Positions 60,312 to 64,000 of a stretch of DNA of 64,000 nucleotides are shown here, piece by piece. Made by a program: the position numbers and the translations under genes. The stretch lies in assembly GCA_032358165.1 (NCBI GenBank), contig JAALGY010000033.1, forward strand, positions 2,790,001 to 2,854,000. The letters run 5' to 3'. The notes beneath the pieces were generated by a model. It did not search any database, was not told the DNA's origin, and saw nothing but the letters and a program-made list of their open reading frames with translations. The stretch's first letter is position 1. Each line of letters starts with the position of its first letter. The DNA comes from Diplosphaera chodatii. Lineage: Eukaryota; Chlorophyta; Trebouxiophyceae; Prasiolales; Stichococcaceae.

Positions 60312-63300
60312 ATGGCAGATGCACCGCATGTGCAGATGCCCTTCAGCCGTGAAGAGGAGCAGACGCTTCAGAGCGACTCCCCAGCAGATGCCATTATAGG
60401 CCGGCTGATCGCGAAGATCGCGCAGCTGGAAGAGCAGCTGTATGCACGTGACTTGCAAGACTACAGCGGGCGAGGTACCGACCGGCTTGCGTTCGAACGT
60501 TGGAGCATGCAAGGACGCCATGCCTATTGCTTCATGCCATGTCGCTGTTACCTGGGTGGAACTGAGACTGACACATGATCATCTGAGATGCAGGGGACAA
60601 CACAAGCAGCTTGATCACGCGCATCGCAGCGTTCCTGCAGCGTTCCCCCCTGGACCTCTTCAGCGTTGGGTACAAAATGCTGTCCCTGTGTGCAGTATGC
60701 ACAATGCCACATGTCCACGCCGGCTTTCCGAGTATACACCCAGTCACGCTCATCGTGACTGCTGCAGACCGGACTTTGACGGTTATGAAGGTCGCTCCGG
60801 TATGGACATGCACGTTGCAGCACAGACGATCATTGGGGCAGCGCAACAGACGGATGTGAAAGTGCCTGCCACGACGGCGCTCACATCGGTGAGACAGGCA
60901 GATCTCAAAGCCGAGCTCGACGACCTGCACCAACAGTACAGCAAACAGCAGGTGAGCTGGTCCCATTCAGCGTGCTAACATGCAGTGCTTGAGAGGTGCA
61001 AGGTCAGGACGGCGAGAAGATGTAGTTCCATGGATCTGCAGGGAGAACTGCAATATTTAAGATCGGCAGCCGAGACTGCTGACAGCTGGGAGGGCAAGCT
61101 GCAGAGCAGCACTGCCAGCGCCGAGCACCGGGAGGCAGTGCTGCAGGAGCGCATCGTGGAGTTGACGGGTGCACTGCAATGCTTTTGTGTATGCCATGTG
61201 TTGAGATGTGGATGTGCAGCGCACAACACTCGTGGCGGCAGCAACAACTCCATGCAGCATGATCCGTGCCTGCAGGCGAGGTTGCACGGGGCACGGACGT
61301 TGCTGCGGCGCTTCGGCGGCAGGTCAGGGGTTTGCTGGATGCGGCGCAGGACAGTGCCTTGACGTTTGGGGCACTCCAGGTGCAGCACCCAAGTCCGTTT
61401 CGACAGTCATGCACAGGTATTCCTATACTGCACCGCATTTGCGCGATGCCAGCATTCGTGAGACGACTGCTGCCATACTGCCATGTGCAGGCTGAGCTGT
61501 ACAGCGCGCAGCGGCGCCTGGAGGAGGCACAGCAGGAGGGCAAAGCCGCGCAGCTTGAGCTTGCGTCTGTCCGGGCCGCGGCAGCAGAGTCTGAGCGCAA
61601 ACACCTTGCCGAGCGGCAGCAGCGCCGCCAGGTAGTGCTGGGCTGCCCCACATCACTAGGTCGGGCTGCCGCTGGCAGCGTGCATGGCACATCGTGAATG
61701 TGATCTGGCCTGGGCACGGTGTGGCTCACGGCGCGCGCCTGCTTGTGCAGGTGCACGAGCAGCTGCAGCTGCTGCGCGGCAACATCCGGGTGCTGGCCAG
61801 GGTGCGGCCGTGCTCGGGCGCTGGCCCCGCCGCCGTGGAGTGCCCGCTGCCCGGCTCGGTTGCGGTGCGATCCGGGGCGGACAAGCGGCTGCAGGAGTTT
61901 GAGTTCTCAGCGGCGTTTGGCTCGGAGGCATCTCAGGTCAGCCACAGCACATACATGTCTTGCAAAATCGGTCGCTTCATGACTGTGCTTTGGCACAAAG
62001 CTCAGGCAACGTCCTGTGACATGCGGTGTGCAGGACGATGTGTATGACGAGGTTCAGCCGCTGGTCCGATCCGTGCTGGATGGCTACAACGGGTGCATCT
62101 TCGCGTATGGCCAGACCGGCAGTGGCAAAACGTACACCATGGATGGCACCGCATCCAACCCAGGTGATTTGCGATTGCCTGACCGGCTGCTGTGCAAACC
62201 CTCATCTGCAAGAGACCCCTTCTGCACGTGCAGCGTGAGCCTGCGTGTTGCACTACTAAGCAGATATCCATGCCATCATGCATGTGCAGCGTTTTCATTG
62301 TTGAAACATATCTGCGCAGCAGGCAGTGCACGGACCATTCATGATGCGCGCAGGCATCAACAGCCGGGCGCTGACCACGCTGTTCGAGGTGGCCGGCGCG
62401 GAGGGACAGCGGCGCGCGGTGTCGCTAAGCGTGTCGTACTTGGAGGTGTACAACGAGGCCGTGCGCGACCTGCTGGTCAAGGAGGCAGGGAGTCTGGAGG
62501 TTTCTGGCATTCCCGCTGGCCAGCTGTCCCCAGGTGCAACTTGAGCGCCACTGTATGGTGCTGTGGTCACATGCGACGGCCTTGCTGCAAGGAGGACACC
62601 GCAATGGCGACCAGTTGCACTGCAGGCGCTGAGCGCGTTCCAGGTCTGTCATGGCGCAGTGTGGATAGTGCAGGCGACATCCGAACTGTGCTGAAGGTGC
62701 GGTGTCCGACCCCGCCCGGCTCATGTGCATGTTTGCTATCTGAACGGCCTGCATGGCTTGGAGATATTGTCAAGTGTGGCCTGCAACCATTCTGCTGTGG
62801 GTGCTGCCGCAGGAGGCAGCCCGCAACCGGGCCACTGCACGCACCAACATGAACGAGCACAGCAGCCGCAGCCACAGCGTGCTGTCGGTGCGGCTGCAGC
62901 CTGCAGGCGGCGGCGCTCCCAGCGTGCTGCACCTCGTCGACCTGGCAGGTGAGGCGCCCAACTGTTCGCCGGCTGGACGCCTGCATCTGCATACGAGCAT
63001 AGCATGCATCTTCGAGGCTTTCGTCATGTTCGCCGGCATGCAGTCAAGGTTTGTTGGACGCATAACAGTTGCTCGAGCATCTGATGCCCTCGGTGCTCCT
63101 CGCTGTTTTACAACACGGTGTATTTGCTGCTTGACCGTCTTCAGGGTCCGAGCGTGTGGCCAAGTCAGAGGCGGCAGGGCAGCAGCTCAGGGAGGCGCAG
63201 TGCATCAACCGCTCGCTGTCAGCGCTGGGCGGTGTCATTGCGGCGCTGCAGCAGGGCAGTCCACATATCCCATACCGGAACTCCAAGCTCACTCAGGTCC

Positions 63301-64000
63301 GCACCATGATCCAGTCCCCAGGGCTGCACTGACACCACTGACACCTGCCACAACCTCTGCTGTTCTCAAGACTGACACCTGAAAATGGGTGCTGCCCTTT
63401 GCGGAATAGTATGGCAACAGATGTATGGTCAAGGTGACCTATGTAGTGGTGACGTTGGCGCTGCTTCGATGCAGGCGCTACAGGATGCGCTGTGCACCGC
63501 CACCAGTTCGAAGACGCTGCTGGTCTGCAATGTTGCTCCGGAGGCTGCCTCCACCAGCGAGACGCTGTCGAGCCTCAACTTTGCGGCACGAGCGGCACAG
63601 GTGGAGCTTGGCGCATCACGCCGGGCTGATTTGACCCCCAGCAAGTCGGCTCCGGAATCCGTGCCACCCCGCAAGCAGCTAACACCTGGTGGGTGTACCA
63701 GCCTTTAGGTCTTACTACTGCTGACATGAACTTCAATGTGCTTTCAGTCGCCTCTTGAAATACGGTCCTGCAGCTTGCTTGACTCACCTGAATTTGCCCA
63801 GTGATGCTTGGCTAACTGCCTGAGCTTGTCTTCCAGGCGCCACGGTGCAGAGTCCGGCGCCCAGCTCGGGTCGCCGAACCCCACTGGCGGCTCGCAGTCA
63901 GAATGATGGCAATGTGGCGACGCCGGTCAGCAGCGGTAAGGTCAAGAAGCAACGATCGGCCATGCTGATCAACCGGCAGTCTGCCACGGCTGCATGCCAG
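60312..64000 (+). CDS. Kinesin-14 family motor (C-terminal motor domain), 3' end outside the window
   Basis: Minus-end-directed microtubule motor type. ATG 60312 opens [20 protein letters not shown], with [20 protein letters not shown] starting a discontinuous coiled coil ([57 protein letters not shown]). The kinesin-14 neck runs into the motor as [17 protein letters not shown] near 61755-61815. Motor motifs: P-loop [30 protein letters not shown], switch [14 protein letters not shown], switch II HLVDLAG joined to [40 protein letters not shown], and [16 protein letters not shown] Ser/Pro/Lys-rich tail ([37 protein letters not shown]) continues past the window edge, so the C-terminus is missing. 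Motor placement after the coiled coil and the neck sequence define kinesin-14. Likely role: spindle or cytoplasmic microtubules. Confidence 0.92.

Noticed and set aside
1..64000. tRNA, rRNA, transposon or viral genes
   Set aside because: I saw no cloverleaf-like tRNA, rRNA core, transposase or reverse-transcriptase motif on reading. This is a visual check only; a tRNAscan and repeat-library search would be decisive.

Overview
The window looks like nuclear DNA from a green microalga, probably a GC-rich trebouxiophyte of the Chlorella type (inference). The signs are high GC in coding DNA, many short introns (roughly 50-600 nt) with TGCAG acceptors, candidate TGTAA polyadenylation motifs, and genes for plastid processes (an FAD5-type lipid desaturase, plastid threonine deaminase, uroporphyrinogen-III synthase, a homologue of plant At4g37920) beside ordinary eukaryotic genes (GCN1, cytosolic ArgRS, BFR1, kinesin-14). 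There is no prokaryotic operon, CRISPR array or mobile element. Gene models were built by matching family motifs and checking splice phase by hand. Where every junction is in phase I say so.

Layout. 474-2913 (-): an 11-exon FAD5-like desaturase. 3499-9374 (-): a predicted type I membrane protein of unknown family with a long Ser/Pro/Ala-rich tail. 10030-24268 (-): GCN1, a 14-kb HEAT-repeat gene with a perfect 45-bp triple repeat in one intron. 24851-28375 (+): cytosolic arginyl-tRNA synthetase, divergent from GCN1. 28680-32460 (-): threonine deaminase. 33035-37552 (-): a helicase-associated (HA) domain protein without a helicase. 37813-43769 (+): a WD40-like protein whose exons join in phase to an RRM region. 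44433-46269 (+): a DHRS12-like short-chain dehydrogenase. 46519-48769 (-): an At4g37920-like plastid protein. 49265-53582 (-): a plant-type PP2C phosphatase with a long C-terminal extension. 53983-55644 (+): an intronless BFR1 homologue. 56002-57411 (-): a MYND zinc-finger protein. 58217-59867 (-): uroporphyrinogen-III synthase. 60312-64000 (+): a C-terminal-motor kinesin-14, cut by the window end.

How the genes relate. Most neighbours are unrelated. The exception is the centre: GCN1 (which lets GCN2 sense uncharged tRNA) and ArgRS (which charges tRNA) start back to back across 582 bp, and the isoleucine-pathway enzyme threonine deaminase converges on ArgRS. Four head-to-head gene pairs share intergenic regions of 260-582 bp, so the genome is compact. 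The least explained items are the 3499-9374 membrane protein, the possible WD40-RRM fusion, the PP2C extension, and several introns that appear to use GC instead of GT donors.
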